From Candidatus Bipolaricaulota bacterium (GTDB taxonomy: Bacteria; Bipolaricaulota; Bipolaricaulia; Bipolaricaulales; Bipolaricaulaceae): 13,701 nucleotides of DNA. Where the stretch lies: contig JAGGWU010000074.1 of NCBI GenBank assembly GCA_021163465.1, positions 1-13,701 of the forward strand. Direction: 5' to 3'. The position numbers and the translations under genes were made by a program. Shown here in pieces: positions 6,623 through 13,579 of this stretch; within the stretch, counting starts at the first letter, position 1, and the number at the start of each line of letters is the position of its first letter. A model generated the notes under the pieces. The model worked only from the letters and a program-made list of their open reading frames with translations. It made no database searches and was not told where the DNA came from.

Positions 6623-7888
6623 ATGAACAGAATCAGAGGCGTTATACTAACGGGTTTGACGTTGGTGATGGGCGTACTGGCGGTAGGCCAGACGGTGACG
6701 ATCGACTACTGGCACTTCTACGGGGGTGAGTTCGGCCGGCTCCATGAAGCGCTTATCGCCAAATTCAACGAGACCCATCCGGACATCCAGGTGAAATCCC
6801 AGTACATCGGGAGCCCCTGGACGGGCCGGGACAAGCTCCTGACGGCGATAGCCGCTGGCTCCCCCCCTGACGTCGCCCTCGTCGACGACTACTGGATCCC
6901 GCAGCTGGCGGCCACTGGGAACATCATTAAATTGGGGGATTACATCGACGCTGCGACCAGGGCGGACATCTTCCCCCTCTTCTGGGAGAGCGCTAGCTAC
7001 GAGGGGGAGATCTGGGCGATGCCCTACGCCGCCAGTAACCTCGTCCTCTACTACAACAAGGACCTGTTCGCTCAGGCCGGCCTCGACCCGGATATGCCGC
7101 CCCGGACGTGGGAGGACCTGGTGGAGTACGCCACGAAGCTGACCAAGGACCTCGATGGGGACGGTCAGATCGATCGGTGGGGTTTGATGATGCCCACCCA
7201 GGCCATGAAGGGTGTGATCTACTACTACATCCCGTTCCTCTGGCAGAACGGGGGGGAGCTCTTCAACGAGGACTACACCGAGTGCATCGTTGATTCCACT
7301 GCCGGGGTTGAAGCGCTTCAGTACCTGCAGGACCTCATCTACAAGTACAAGGTCATGCCCGCCGCGCCTCCTCAGTACGGCTTCCGCAGCGGTGTGGTGG
7401 CAATGACAATCGCCTCCTGTGCCCGGCTCAACATCATGTACAAGCCGGCGGTGGAGTTCGAGCTCGGGGTCGCTCCCCTGCCGATGAACAAGAGGAGGAT
7501 CACTGTGTCCGGCGGGAAGCTCTTCGTGGCCTTCAACAAGGAGAAGATAGACGCGATCCTCAAGTTCATTAACTGGATGACCGACAAGGAAACCAACACT
7601 TCATGGAGTATCAGCACCGGGTACATCCCTCTGCGCCGCTCGGTGGTCCAGTCCAGGGAGTTCCAGGACTACCTGTTTGAGAACCCCGGGGCTGTGGCGT
7701 CCGTCGAGCAGATCATCTACACCCGGCCGCGGCCGAACATCGCCGCATATGGCGACATCTCCCGGGTGATCGGCATGGCGGTCGAGGCCGCGCTCGTGGG
7801 CAACCAGGACCCGGCGGCGGTACTCTCCTCCGCCATTCCCGAGGCCAACCAGGTTCTGCGCGACTGGGAGGAAAGGCTGAAGCAATAG
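6623..7888 (+). CDS. Extracellular sugar-binding protein of the ABC importer (SBP_bac_1)
   Basis: This is the solute-binding component, 421 residues. It begins with a signal peptide (Arg-containing n-region, hydrophobic MGVLAV core, likely cleavage near VLA or AVG before QT). There is no cysteine at the cleavage site, so it is not a lipoprotein. Mature-chain marks of the family-1 carbohydrate-binding proteins are IDYWHFYGG at the start, KFNETHPDIQV, a hinge region with AMPYAASNLVLYYNKDLF, the Asp-rich DLDGDGQIDRWGL and the C-terminal GYIPLR segment. GAAGGAGGG at 6608–6616 is a strong ribosome site, in line with the high level at which binding proteins are made. A 99-nt gap separates it from the permeases, the largest inside the operon, and the next gene begins on the base after its stop. 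The ligand could be an oligosaccharide, a monosaccharide or a sugar derivative. Confidence 0.93.
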   Translation: MNRIRGVILTGLTLVMGVLAVGQTVTIDYWHFYGGEFGRLHEALIAKFNETHPDIQVKSQYIGSPWTGRDKLLTAIAAGSPPDVALVDDYWIPQLAATGNIIKLGDYIDAATRADIFPLFWESASYEGEIWAMPYAASNLVLYYNKDLFAQAGLDPDMPPRTWEDLVEYATKLTKDLDGDGQIDRWGLMMPTQAMKGVIYYYIPFLWQNGGELFNEDYTECIVDSTAGVEALQYLQDLIYKYKVMPAAPPQYGFRSGVVAMTIASCARLNIMYKPAVEFELGVAPLPMNKRRITVSGGKLFVAFNKEKIDAILKFINWMTDKETNTSWSISTGYIPLRRSVVQSREFQDYLFENPGAVASVEQIIYTRPRPNIAAYGDISRVIGMAVEAALVGNQDPAAVLSSAIPEANQVLRDWEERLKQ

Positions 7889-8683
7889 ATGATGAGGATC
7901 GGGACGACCTCCATGGTCTTTTGGCACGCGGATCTCGCCACGGCAGTCACGCAGGTGGCTGAGCTCGGATTCGACGCGATCGAGATCTGGGTCGGCCATC
8001 TCGAAAAAGAAGGCGGGATCTCGAGTGGCAAGCTAGCCCGGCTTCTCGAAGAAGCCGGGCTAGCTTGCACCATCCACGCTCCCTTCAAAGATATCAACAT
8101 TGCTTCGGTAAACAAAGGGATTCGACGCGAATCCACCGCTCAGATGATTGCAGCCCTCGATCTGTGCGCGGAGCTCGGCGGGGAGCTGGTCGTCATCCAT
8201 CCAGGGAAGCTCTCGTCGAAAAGGAGCGATCCCGACGAGCAGTGGAAACATCAGGTCGACTCGTTCCACCAGATCCTGGAGGCGGCCAAGGCGCGCGGCG
8301 TGACCGCCACGGTGGAGAACATGGAGTGGGACAAGGAGAACGAGCTGGTGAGGACGGCCGATGACATTGGCAGGCTCCAGCGGATGCTGCCTGACTTCCG
8401 CCTTCCGGTAACTCTGGATACCGCCCATATGGCCGACACGGGACGCATCATCGAGGCCATAGAGCTGCTCGGTGGCGACATCGTCCATGTGCACGTGAGC
8501 GACTTCGGTCCGCCCCGCCACATCCCTCTGGGCGAGGGGACGCTCGATTTCGCAGCCATCATCAAAAAGCTCCACGAGGTCGGCTTCACCGGGATCCTGT
8601 CCCTGGAGGTTTTCATCCCCGGTTCAGAGGAGAAGTTGGCGGTGGAAAGAGAGAAGCTGGTGAGGCTGCTGGCCGATCTGTAA
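7889..8683 (+). CDS. TIM-barrel sugar isomerase/epimerase (xylose isomerase-like, PF01261 fold)
   Basis: This cytoplasmic metal-dependent barrel enzyme of 264 residues resembles the sugar-phosphate isomerase/epimerase, IolE/IolI and AP-endonuclease-2 families. Likely metal ligands and active-site residues are His104 in VVIHPG, Glu143 in TVENMEW, Asp177 and His180 in LDTAHM, His202 in VHVHVSDFG, His211, and Glu240 in LSLEVF. The LGEGTLDF segment (214–221) is typical of the ketose 3-epimerase and inosose-type branch. It starts at ATG 7889, the base after the binding-protein stop. The ATGATG doublet leaves the exact start open by one codon, and the nearest Shine–Dalgarno-like run (GGGAGGAAAGG) is rather far upstream. 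In this context it probably interconverts the imported sugar with the form taken by the dehydrogenase or aldolase. A 41-bp perfect palindrome is embedded in codons 47–60. Confidence 0.88.
   Translation: MMRIGTTSMVFWHADLATAVTQVAELGFDAIEIWVGHLEKEGGISSGKLARLLEEAGLACTIHAPFKDINIASVNKGIRRESTAQMIAALDLCAELGGELVVIHPGKLSSKRSDPDEQWKHQVDSFHQILEAAKARGVTATVENMEWDKENELVRTADDIGRLQRMLPDFRLPVTLDTAHMADTGRIIEAIELLGGDIVHVHVSDFGPPRHIPLGEGTLDFAAIIKKLHEVGFTGILSLEVFIPGSEEKLAVEREKLVRLLADL
8028..8068. repeat. Perfect 41-bp palindrome inside the isomerase gene
   Basis: The arm GCAAGCTAGCCCGGCTTCT (8028–8046) is followed by CGA (8047–8049) and then by its exact reverse complement (8050–8068), giving a 19-bp stem without mismatch and a 3-nt loop. 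It lies 140 nt after the end of the binding-protein gene and encodes residues 47–60 (KLARLLEEAGLAC). No T-run follows, so it is not a classical terminator. It could stabilise the upstream message, slow transcription or ribosomes, or be a trace of a small mobile palindrome. Confidence 0.95.
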
Positions 8684-8722
8684 CGCGGAGACATCGGGAT
8701 CTCGATCAGGGTGAGGTGGGCC

Positions 8723-9523
8723 ATGCGGATCGTTGTGCTCGTCAAGTACGTCCCGGACACGGACGAGATAAAGATCGATCCTGCCACGGGCACCATGGTC
8801 CGGGAGGGGATCCCCGGCATCATCAACCCCCTGGACCTCTACGCGGTGGAGGAGGCCCTGCGTTTGCGGGAGGACTACGGCGGGGAGACCCTGGCCCTTT
8901 CCATGGGGCCGCTGGCCGCGGAGGGAGCCCTGCGGGAGACCCTCTCTATGGGGGTGGACCGGGCGGTGCTTCTCACGGACAGGCGCTTTGCCGGCTCGGA
9001 TACCTGGGCCACCGCCCGCGCCCTGAGCATGGCGGTGCGGCATCTTGGGGATTTCGATCTCGTGCTTTGCGGCGAGCGCGCCACCGACGGGGAGACAGGC
9101 CAGGTGGGGCCGGAGGTGGGGGCCATGCTCGGGATCCCGGTGGTCACCTACGTGAGCCGGATCGAAGAGGTCTGCCCCGTCGAGGGGGGAGCGGGCCAGA
9201 TCCGCTGTGAGCGGCTCACGGAGGAGGGGTATCAACTAGTGGAGACCGCGCTTCCCGCCTTGCTCACGGTGGTCAAGGAGATAAACGAGCCCAGGCTTCC
9301 TACCTTCCGGGGCAAGCTGGCGGCCCGCCGAGCGGAGATCCAACACCTAACAGCGGATGACCTGGGGCTTCCGTCCGGGGAGACGGGGCTGCAAGGTTCC
9401 CCCACCCGGGTGGTGAAGGTGTTCTACCCCAGCCTCGCCCGGGACACGGAGATGGTGTACGAGCCGCCGGAGAGGGCGGTGGAGCGGATCCTAGCCTTTC
9501 TCGAAGAGCACAGCCTGACCTAA
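8723..9523 (+). CDS. etfB: Electron transfer flavoprotein beta subunit
   Basis: This is EtfB, the subunit that forms an FAD/nucleotide-binding heterodimer with EtfA, 266 residues from ATG 8723. The family pattern is clear throughout: IVVLVKYVPDTDEIKID at the start, NPLDLYAVEEALRLRE (35–50), GERATDGETGQVGPEVGAML (117–136) and the beta signature VETALPALLTVVKEINEPRLPT (173–194 region). AGGTGG at 8714–8719 supports ATG 8723 over the in-frame GTG 8711. A gap of 39 nt separates it from the isomerase gene, and 11 nt separate it from etfA. Followed by etfA, a GlcD-type dehydrogenase and larA, it fits LctB of the Acetobacterium woodii lactate-oxidation operon, where the complex couples lactate oxidation to NAD with ferredoxin as a second partner. 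Confidence 0.95.
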   Translation: MRIVVLVKYVPDTDEIKIDPATGTMVREGIPGIINPLDLYAVEEALRLREDYGGETLALSMGPLAAEGALRETLSMGVDRAVLLTDRRFAGSDTWATARALSMAVRHLGDFDLVLCGERATDGETGQVGPEVGAMLGIPVVTYVSRIEEVCPVEGGAGQIRCERLTEEGYQLVETALPALLTVVKEINEPRLPTFRGKLAARRAEIQHLTADDLGLPSGETGLQGSPTRVVKVFYPSLARDTEMVYEPPERAVERILAFLEEHSLT

Positions 9524-9534
9524 AGGAAGCCGCT

Positions 9535-10551
9535 ATGGAAAGCTACAAAGGAGTTTGGATCATAGCCGAGCAATGGGAAGGCGCGTTGAAGCCGGTCTCC
9601 TTCGAGCTCCTCGCCCGGGCACGGGGGCTCGCGGACAAGTTGGGAGAGCCCCTGAGCGCGGTGCTGTTGGGATACAACGTGCGCCGGGTGGCTCGGGAGC
9701 TTATCTACCACGGCGCGGACAGGGTGTACCTAGTGGATCACCCGAGTCTCGCCCAGTTCGACCCGGATCCCTGCGCCAACTGCCTGGAGCGGCTGGTGAG
9801 GGAGGAACGGCCCAGCATCATTGTGGCCGCCGCGACCACGTCCGGGCGGACACTGATGCCCATCCTGGCTGCGCGCCTGCATACCGGGCTCACCGCCGAC
9901 TGCACTGAGCTCGATATCGAAGAGGAAACAGGGCTGTTGCTTCAGACGAGGCCCGCCATCGGCGGGAACGTCATGGCCACGATAAAGACCCCCTGTCACC
10001 GCCCCCAACTGGCCACGGTGCGGCCTCGCTCCTGCCGCCCCTCCCCACGGGATACCTCCCGTAACGGCGAGGTGGTCGCCAAGCGCTATCCCGATGAGGT
10101 GTTCGCCAGCCGCTTCAAGCTGCTCGGCTTTAGGAAATTGGAAGAAAAGGTAGGTGTAGAGGAGGCCGACGTGGTCGTGGCCGCTGGCAAGGGCATAGGC
10201 AGCCCTAGCAACTTGAATTGGGTCTACGAGCTGGCGGCACTCCTCGGGGGCGCGGTGGGTGCCTCGCGCGCGGTGGTGGACCTGGGATGGCTTCCCTACC
10301 CCCATCAGGTGGGGCTGTCGGGAAAAACGGTATCGCCGCGTTTGTACATCGCGTGTGGGATCTCCGGGGCCATCCAGCACCTAGCGGGCATGCGCGGTTC
10401 GGAGCTGGTGATCGCCATCAACAAGGACCCCCGGGCGCAGATCTTCAAGGTCGCCGATTTAGGGGTGGTGGGGGACTTAGCGGAGATCCTGCCTCGGCTG
10501 GTCCAGCGCCTGAGGGAGTTCAGAAGCGACGCCGGGGGTGAGGGGGCGTGA
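9535..10551 (+). CDS. etfA: Electron transfer flavoprotein alpha subunit
   Basis: This is EtfA, 338 residues, partner of EtfB. The N-terminal Rossmann-like part includes VLLGYNVRRVARELIYHGAD. The C-terminal FAD domain holds AGKGIGSPSNL (217–227), the conserved Arg in ASRAVVDLGWLPYPHQVG (Arg245), GLSGKTVSPRLYIACGISG (260–278), and AINKDPRAQIFKVADLGVVGD (294–314). The LSGKTVSP form differs from the QTGKIVAP of respiratory ETFs and is seen in anaerobic ETFs. Unlike LctC and CarE of Acetobacterium, there is no N-terminal ferredoxin-like domain: the chain begins directly with the alpha fold. AAAGGAAG (9522–9529), overlapping the etfB stop, supports ATG 9535. The stop overlaps the next start as GTGA. 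Confidence 0.95.
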   Translation: MESYKGVWIIAEQWEGALKPVSFELLARARGLADKLGEPLSAVLLGYNVRRVARELIYHGADRVYLVDHPSLAQFDPDPCANCLERLVREERPSIIVAAATTSGRTLMPILAARLHTGLTADCTELDIEEETGLLLQTRPAIGGNVMATIKTPCHRPQLATVRPRSCRPSPRDTSRNGEVVAKRYPDEVFASRFKLLGFRKLEEKVGVEEADVVVAAGKGIGSPSNLNWVYELAALLGGAVGASRAVVDLGWLPYPHQVGLSGKTVSPRLYIACGISGAIQHLAGMRGSELVIAINKDPRAQIFKVADLGVVGDLAEILPRLVQRLREFRSDAGGEGA

Positions 10552-11960
10552 GGTACAACAGGGTGACCCCGGAGATCGTGGAGCGGCTGCGGAGGATCGT
10601 GGGGGACGGCTATGTCATCACCTCTCCGGGAGACTTGGAGAGGTACGGGATCGACGAGATCGAGGAGCGCTATCGGCGCCCGCCCGAGGTGGTGGTGAAG
10701 CCCCGCACCCCCGAGGAGATCGCCGCCATCATGAAGCTGGCCAACGAGTATCGGATCCCGGTCACCCCGCGCGGGGCGGGGACCGGGCTTTCGGGCGGGG
10801 CGGTGCCCATCCACGGCGGCATTGTGGTCTCACTGGAGCGGATGAACGAGATCCTGGAGATCGACGTGGACAACATGATGGTCACCGTGGAGCCGGGCGT
10901 CGTGCTGGCCGACATGATGCGGGCCGTGGAAGCCAAGGGGCTTTTCTACCCGGTGGACGTTTCCACCCTGGAGAGCTGCCACGTGGGGGGCAACGTGGCG
11001 GAGAACGCGGGCGGCGCCCGGGCGGTGAAGTACGGGGTCACCGGCCATTGGGTGTACGGCCTGGAGATCGTGACCCCCACCGGAAAGATCGTCCGGCTCG
11101 GAGGCAAGCGCATAAAGGACGTCACTGGCTACAACCTGGTGCAGCTCGTGGTGGGGTCCGAAGGGACCCTCGGGATCGTCACCAAGATCACCTTTCGGCT
11201 GACGATCAAGCCCAAATGCGTGTTGGACCTGCTCGTTCCGTTTGACACCTTGGACAACGCCGTCGCCCAGGTAAACAAGCTCTTCCGGGAGGAGCACGGC
11301 CTTGCGGCCATCGAGTTCATGGACGACCTGAGCATCCGGGCGGCGGAGAGATACTGCAATACGGTTCTCCCCCACGACGACTGCGAGGCCCATCTCCTCA
11401 TCCAGGTGGACGGGATGAAAGAGGGGGAGGTGTGGCGTGCGGCCGAGAGGGTTTACCACGCGGTCGTAGAGGGAGGGGCCAAAGAGGTGTTCGTGGCCGA
11501 CAACCGCATCACGCGGGAGAAGCTGTGGCGGGCACGGCGGAACATCGCCGAGGCCCTTAAGGCCCTCAACAACTACATCTCGGTGGAGGACATCGTGGTG
11601 CCCCGCTCCCGGATCCCGGAGATGGCCCGCCGGTTGCGGGAGCTCTCCCGGGCTCACGATATCGAGGTGCCGCTGTACGGACACATCGGCGACGGCAACC
11701 TCCATCCCACTCCGGTGAGCGGCGATCGCGACGAGGAGACTTGGGTTCGGGACCTGGAGGCCTTCCTCGTTGACATGTTCAAAGCCGTGAGGGAGCTCGG
11801 GGGCAACATCACCGCGGAGCATGGCATCGGCTTCAAGCGCGTCAAGTACTTGCCCCTCGCCTTGGACGAGGTCGAGATCGAACTCATGAAGGCCATAAAG
11901 AGGGCGTGGGACCCAAACGGCATCCTTAATCCCGGGAAGGCCGTGCCTTTAGGGCCGTAG
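10548..11960 (+). CDS. FAD-linked 2-hydroxyacid dehydrogenase (GlcD/LctD type)
   Basis: This flavoenzyme of 470 residues oxidises a 2-hydroxyacid such as D-lactate or glycolate to the 2-oxoacid. The FAD-binding PCMH domain (about 45–222) has PRGAGTGLSGGAVPIHGG (74–91), the FAD loop CHVGGNVAENAGGARAVKYG (144–163) and GSEGTLGIVT (203–212). The C-terminal cap domain has YGHIGDGNLH, which includes the metal/substrate histidines, and NITAEHGIGFKRVKYL near the end, closing with WDPNGILNPGK. No iron-sulfur domain is fused. The GTG start at 10548 overlaps the etfA stop, so it is coupled to the ETF genes, and ETF is its likely electron acceptor. In Acetobacterium the equivalent LctD pairs with LctBC. 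Substrates other than lactate, for example glycolate or 2-hydroxyglutarate, are possible, but the neighbouring racemase favours lactate. Confidence 0.93.
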   Translation: MRYNRVTPEIVERLRRIVGDGYVITSPGDLERYGIDEIEERYRRPPEVVVKPRTPEEIAAIMKLANEYRIPVTPRGAGTGLSGGAVPIHGGIVVSLERMNEILEIDVDNMMVTVEPGVVLADMMRAVEAKGLFYPVDVSTLESCHVGGNVAENAGGARAVKYGVTGHWVYGLEIVTPTGKIVRLGGKRIKDVTGYNLVQLVVGSEGTLGIVTKITFRLTIKPKCVLDLLVPFDTLDNAVAQVNKLFREEHGLAAIEFMDDLSIRAAERYCNTVLPHDDCEAHLLIQVDGMKEGEVWRAAERVYHAVVEGGAKEVFVADNRITREKLWRARRNIAEALKALNNYISVEDIVVPRSRIPEMARRLRELSRAHDIEVPLYGHIGDGNLHPTPVSGDRDEETWVRDLEAFLVDMFKAVRELGGNITAEHGIGFKRVKYLPLALDEVEIELMKAIKRAWDPNGILNPGKAVPLGP

Positions 11961-11986
11961 CGTGTCGCCAAGGAGGGTATGCAGGG

Positions 11987-13285
11987 GTGGTAAAGAGAGT
12001 ACGGCTCGCTTACGGTGAGGAAGGTCTGTGGATCGAGCTGCCCGACGGCCTCGACATCGAGGTGGTGGAGCCCCGGTTCGTCCCCGGGCTCCCGGACGAG
12101 AGGGAGGCCATACTGAGGGCCCTGCGGGAGCCGATAGGCTCTCCACCTCTAAAGGAGCTCGTGAGGCCCGACGATACCGTAGTCATCGTCTTCAGCGACA
12201 TAACCCGCCCTATGCCCAACGCCAGGGTGCTTCCGGTGCTCCTGGAGGAGCTCTCCCACGTCCCTCGCTCGCACATCGTCCTCATAAACGCCTTGGGCAC
12301 CCACCGGCCGCAGACGGAGGACGAACTGATGGAGATGCTGGGGCGGGAAGTTGTCGAGAACTACCGCGTTGTCCAACATGACTGCCGTGACAAGGAGCGC
12401 CTCGTCTATCTGGGGGAATCGAGCTTCGGGCACCCCATCTGGGTCAACAGGATCTACATGGAATGCTCCGTCAAGATCCTCACGGGCTTCATCGAGCCGC
12501 ACTTCTTCGCCGGCTTCTCAGGGGGGCCGAAGGCCGTGCTGCCGGGCGTAGCGGGGGAGGAGACCATCCTGCGGAATCACGGGGCGGAGATGGTGGGACA
12601 TCCCAACGCCACCTGGGGCGTCACCGAAGGGAATCCCGTCTGGGAGGAGATGCGCGAGGTGGCCGCTAAGACCGAGCCGACTTTCCTCTTGAACGTTGCC
12701 ATAAACAAAAAAAAGGAGATCACGGGGGTGTTCGCCGGCGACGTGTGGAAGGCGCACACCGCAGGGGTCGAGTTCGTGAGGAAGGTGGCCATGGTGCCGG
12801 TGCATGAGCCTTTCGACATTGTCATCACCTCCAACTCGGGCTATCCCCTCGACATCAACCTCTACCAGGCGGTCAAGGGAATGTCGGCGGCGGCCCAGGT
12901 AGTGAGAGAGGGCGGGAGCATCATCATAGCCGCCGAGTGCCGGGACGGGATCCCCGACCACGGAGAATACAAGAACATCTTAAAGACGGCTAAATCGCCG
13001 CAGGAGCTCTTGGAGAGGATCACCGCTCCTGGTTTCCTCGTGCAGGACCAGTGGGAGGCTCAGGTACAGGCCTTGGTGCAGCTTAAGGCCGCCGTTTACG
13101 TGAAGAGCACCTACCTCACGGATGAGCAGATCCGGGATGCCCTACTCCGGCCTTGCCACAGTATAGAGGGGACTGTAGAGCAGTTATGCAGGAGGTACGG
13201 TCCCGAGGCCAGGATCTGTGTGCTTCCTGAGGGCCCCCAGACCATCCCTTACATCCAAGGGGAGGCGTCGGGCACGCGCTCCTGA
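11987..13285 (+). CDS. larA: LarA-family nickel-pincer 2-hydroxyacid racemase (lactate racemase type)
   Basis: This protein of 432 residues matches lactate racemase along its length. The active-site residues known from the Lactiplantibacillus plantarum enzyme are all present at nearly the same numbers: Asp71 and Arg74 in SDITRPMP, His106 in ALGTHRP, His172 in IEPHFFAGFSGGPKAVLPG, Lys182 in the same block (the residue that holds the nickel-pincer cofactor), His198 in RNHGAE, Tyr293, Gln294 and Lys297 in INLYQAVKGMS, and Trp356 in QDQWEAQ. The enzyme would interconvert L- and D-lactate so that the dehydrogenase upstream can use both. The cofactor genes larB, larC and larE are not in the window. 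AAGGAGGG at 11970–11977 supports GTG 11987. LarA relatives also act on other 2-hydroxyacids, so lactate is likely but not proven. Confidence 0.93.
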   Translation: MVKRVRLAYGEEGLWIELPDGLDIEVVEPRFVPGLPDEREAILRALREPIGSPPLKELVRPDDTVVIVFSDITRPMPNARVLPVLLEELSHVPRSHIVLINALGTHRPQTEDELMEMLGREVVENYRVVQHDCRDKERLVYLGESSFGHPIWVNRIYMECSVKILTGFIEPHFFAGFSGGPKAVLPGVAGEETILRNHGAEMVGHPNATWGVTEGNPVWEEMREVAAKTEPTFLLNVAINKKKEITGVFAGDVWKAHTAGVEFVRKVAMVPVHEPFDIVITSNSGYPLDINLYQAVKGMSAAAQVVREGGSIIIAAECRDGIPDHGEYKNILKTAKSPQELLERITAPGFLVQDQWEAQVQALVQLKAAVYVKSTYLTDEQIRDALLRPCHSIEGTVEQLCRRYGPEARICVLPEGPQTIPYIQGEASGTRS

Positions 13286-13288
13286 AGC

Positions 13289-13305
13289 GGCGCCAGTTTG
13301 GCGCC
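13289..13305 (+). terminator. Hairpin immediately after the operon
   Basis: GGCGCCA (13289–13295), GTT, TGGCGCC (13299–13305) form a perfect 7-bp G+C-rich stem with a 3-nt loop. It begins 4 nt after the first base beyond the larA stop and is followed by TGGTTTC, only a weak T-run. The position suggests the end of the operon transcript. Termination may be partial. Confidence 0.6.
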
Positions 13306-13387
13306 TGGTTTCAGCCAATGTTTTGAGACGGGATACACTCCGCAAGCGACAGAGAGTGAGTCGTGGATTGCTAAATTCCCTAGTTCT

Positions 13388-13486
13388 TAGGATAGCGCCT
13401 CAGCAAGTGTGTCCAGGGGCATGGCAGCTTCCCAACTGCATTTCTGCAAACCCTCGCAGTCTCCCTTCCAAAAGCCGCTCGTTCTC
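13388..13486. repeat. Right arm of the 99-bp inverted repeat
   Basis: This is the reverse-complement partner of 540–638 (84 of 99 positions identical by hand count). It covers the last codons of the − strand transposase remnant and 12 nt beyond its stop. Homology stops abruptly on the operon side, as on the left. Confidence 0.88.
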
Positions 13487-13579
13487 CTGGACTAACACCA
13501 AGTATACGAGCTTCTCCAGCGCCTCGGGGCCACAGAATATCTCTACCACCTTGGTCCTCCGTTTCAGTTCCTTAACCGA
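13400..13579 (-). pseudogene. IS256-family transposase remnant, C-terminal end only
   Basis: Reading the − strand from 13579 down to the stop at 13402–13400 gives SVKELKRRTKVVEIFCGPEA, then EKLVYLVLVQENERL and RLRGFAEMQLGSCHAPGHTC, the C-terminal tail of an IS256-type transposase. The frame stays open to 13687, but the sequence upstream of 13579 does not resemble the transposase. All catalytic residues are absent, so this is a 5'-truncated fragment. It retains the roughly 25 residues (RRTKVVEIF to LVLVQ) that the left copy lost. It points inward, toward the operon. Confidence 0.85.

Noticed and set aside
8028..8068. Palindrome as an intrinsic terminator
   Set aside because: It lies inside an intact gene, has no T-run after it, and the downstream genes would be cut off. 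Attenuation or RNA stability remain possible.
10830..11822. Long antisense open frame of 330 codons on the − strand
   Set aside because: It lies wholly inside the FAD dehydrogenase gene, has no family features, and is the kind of shadow expected opposite a G+C-rich gene. The same holds for 2919–3914 and 1311–2042 on the − strand.
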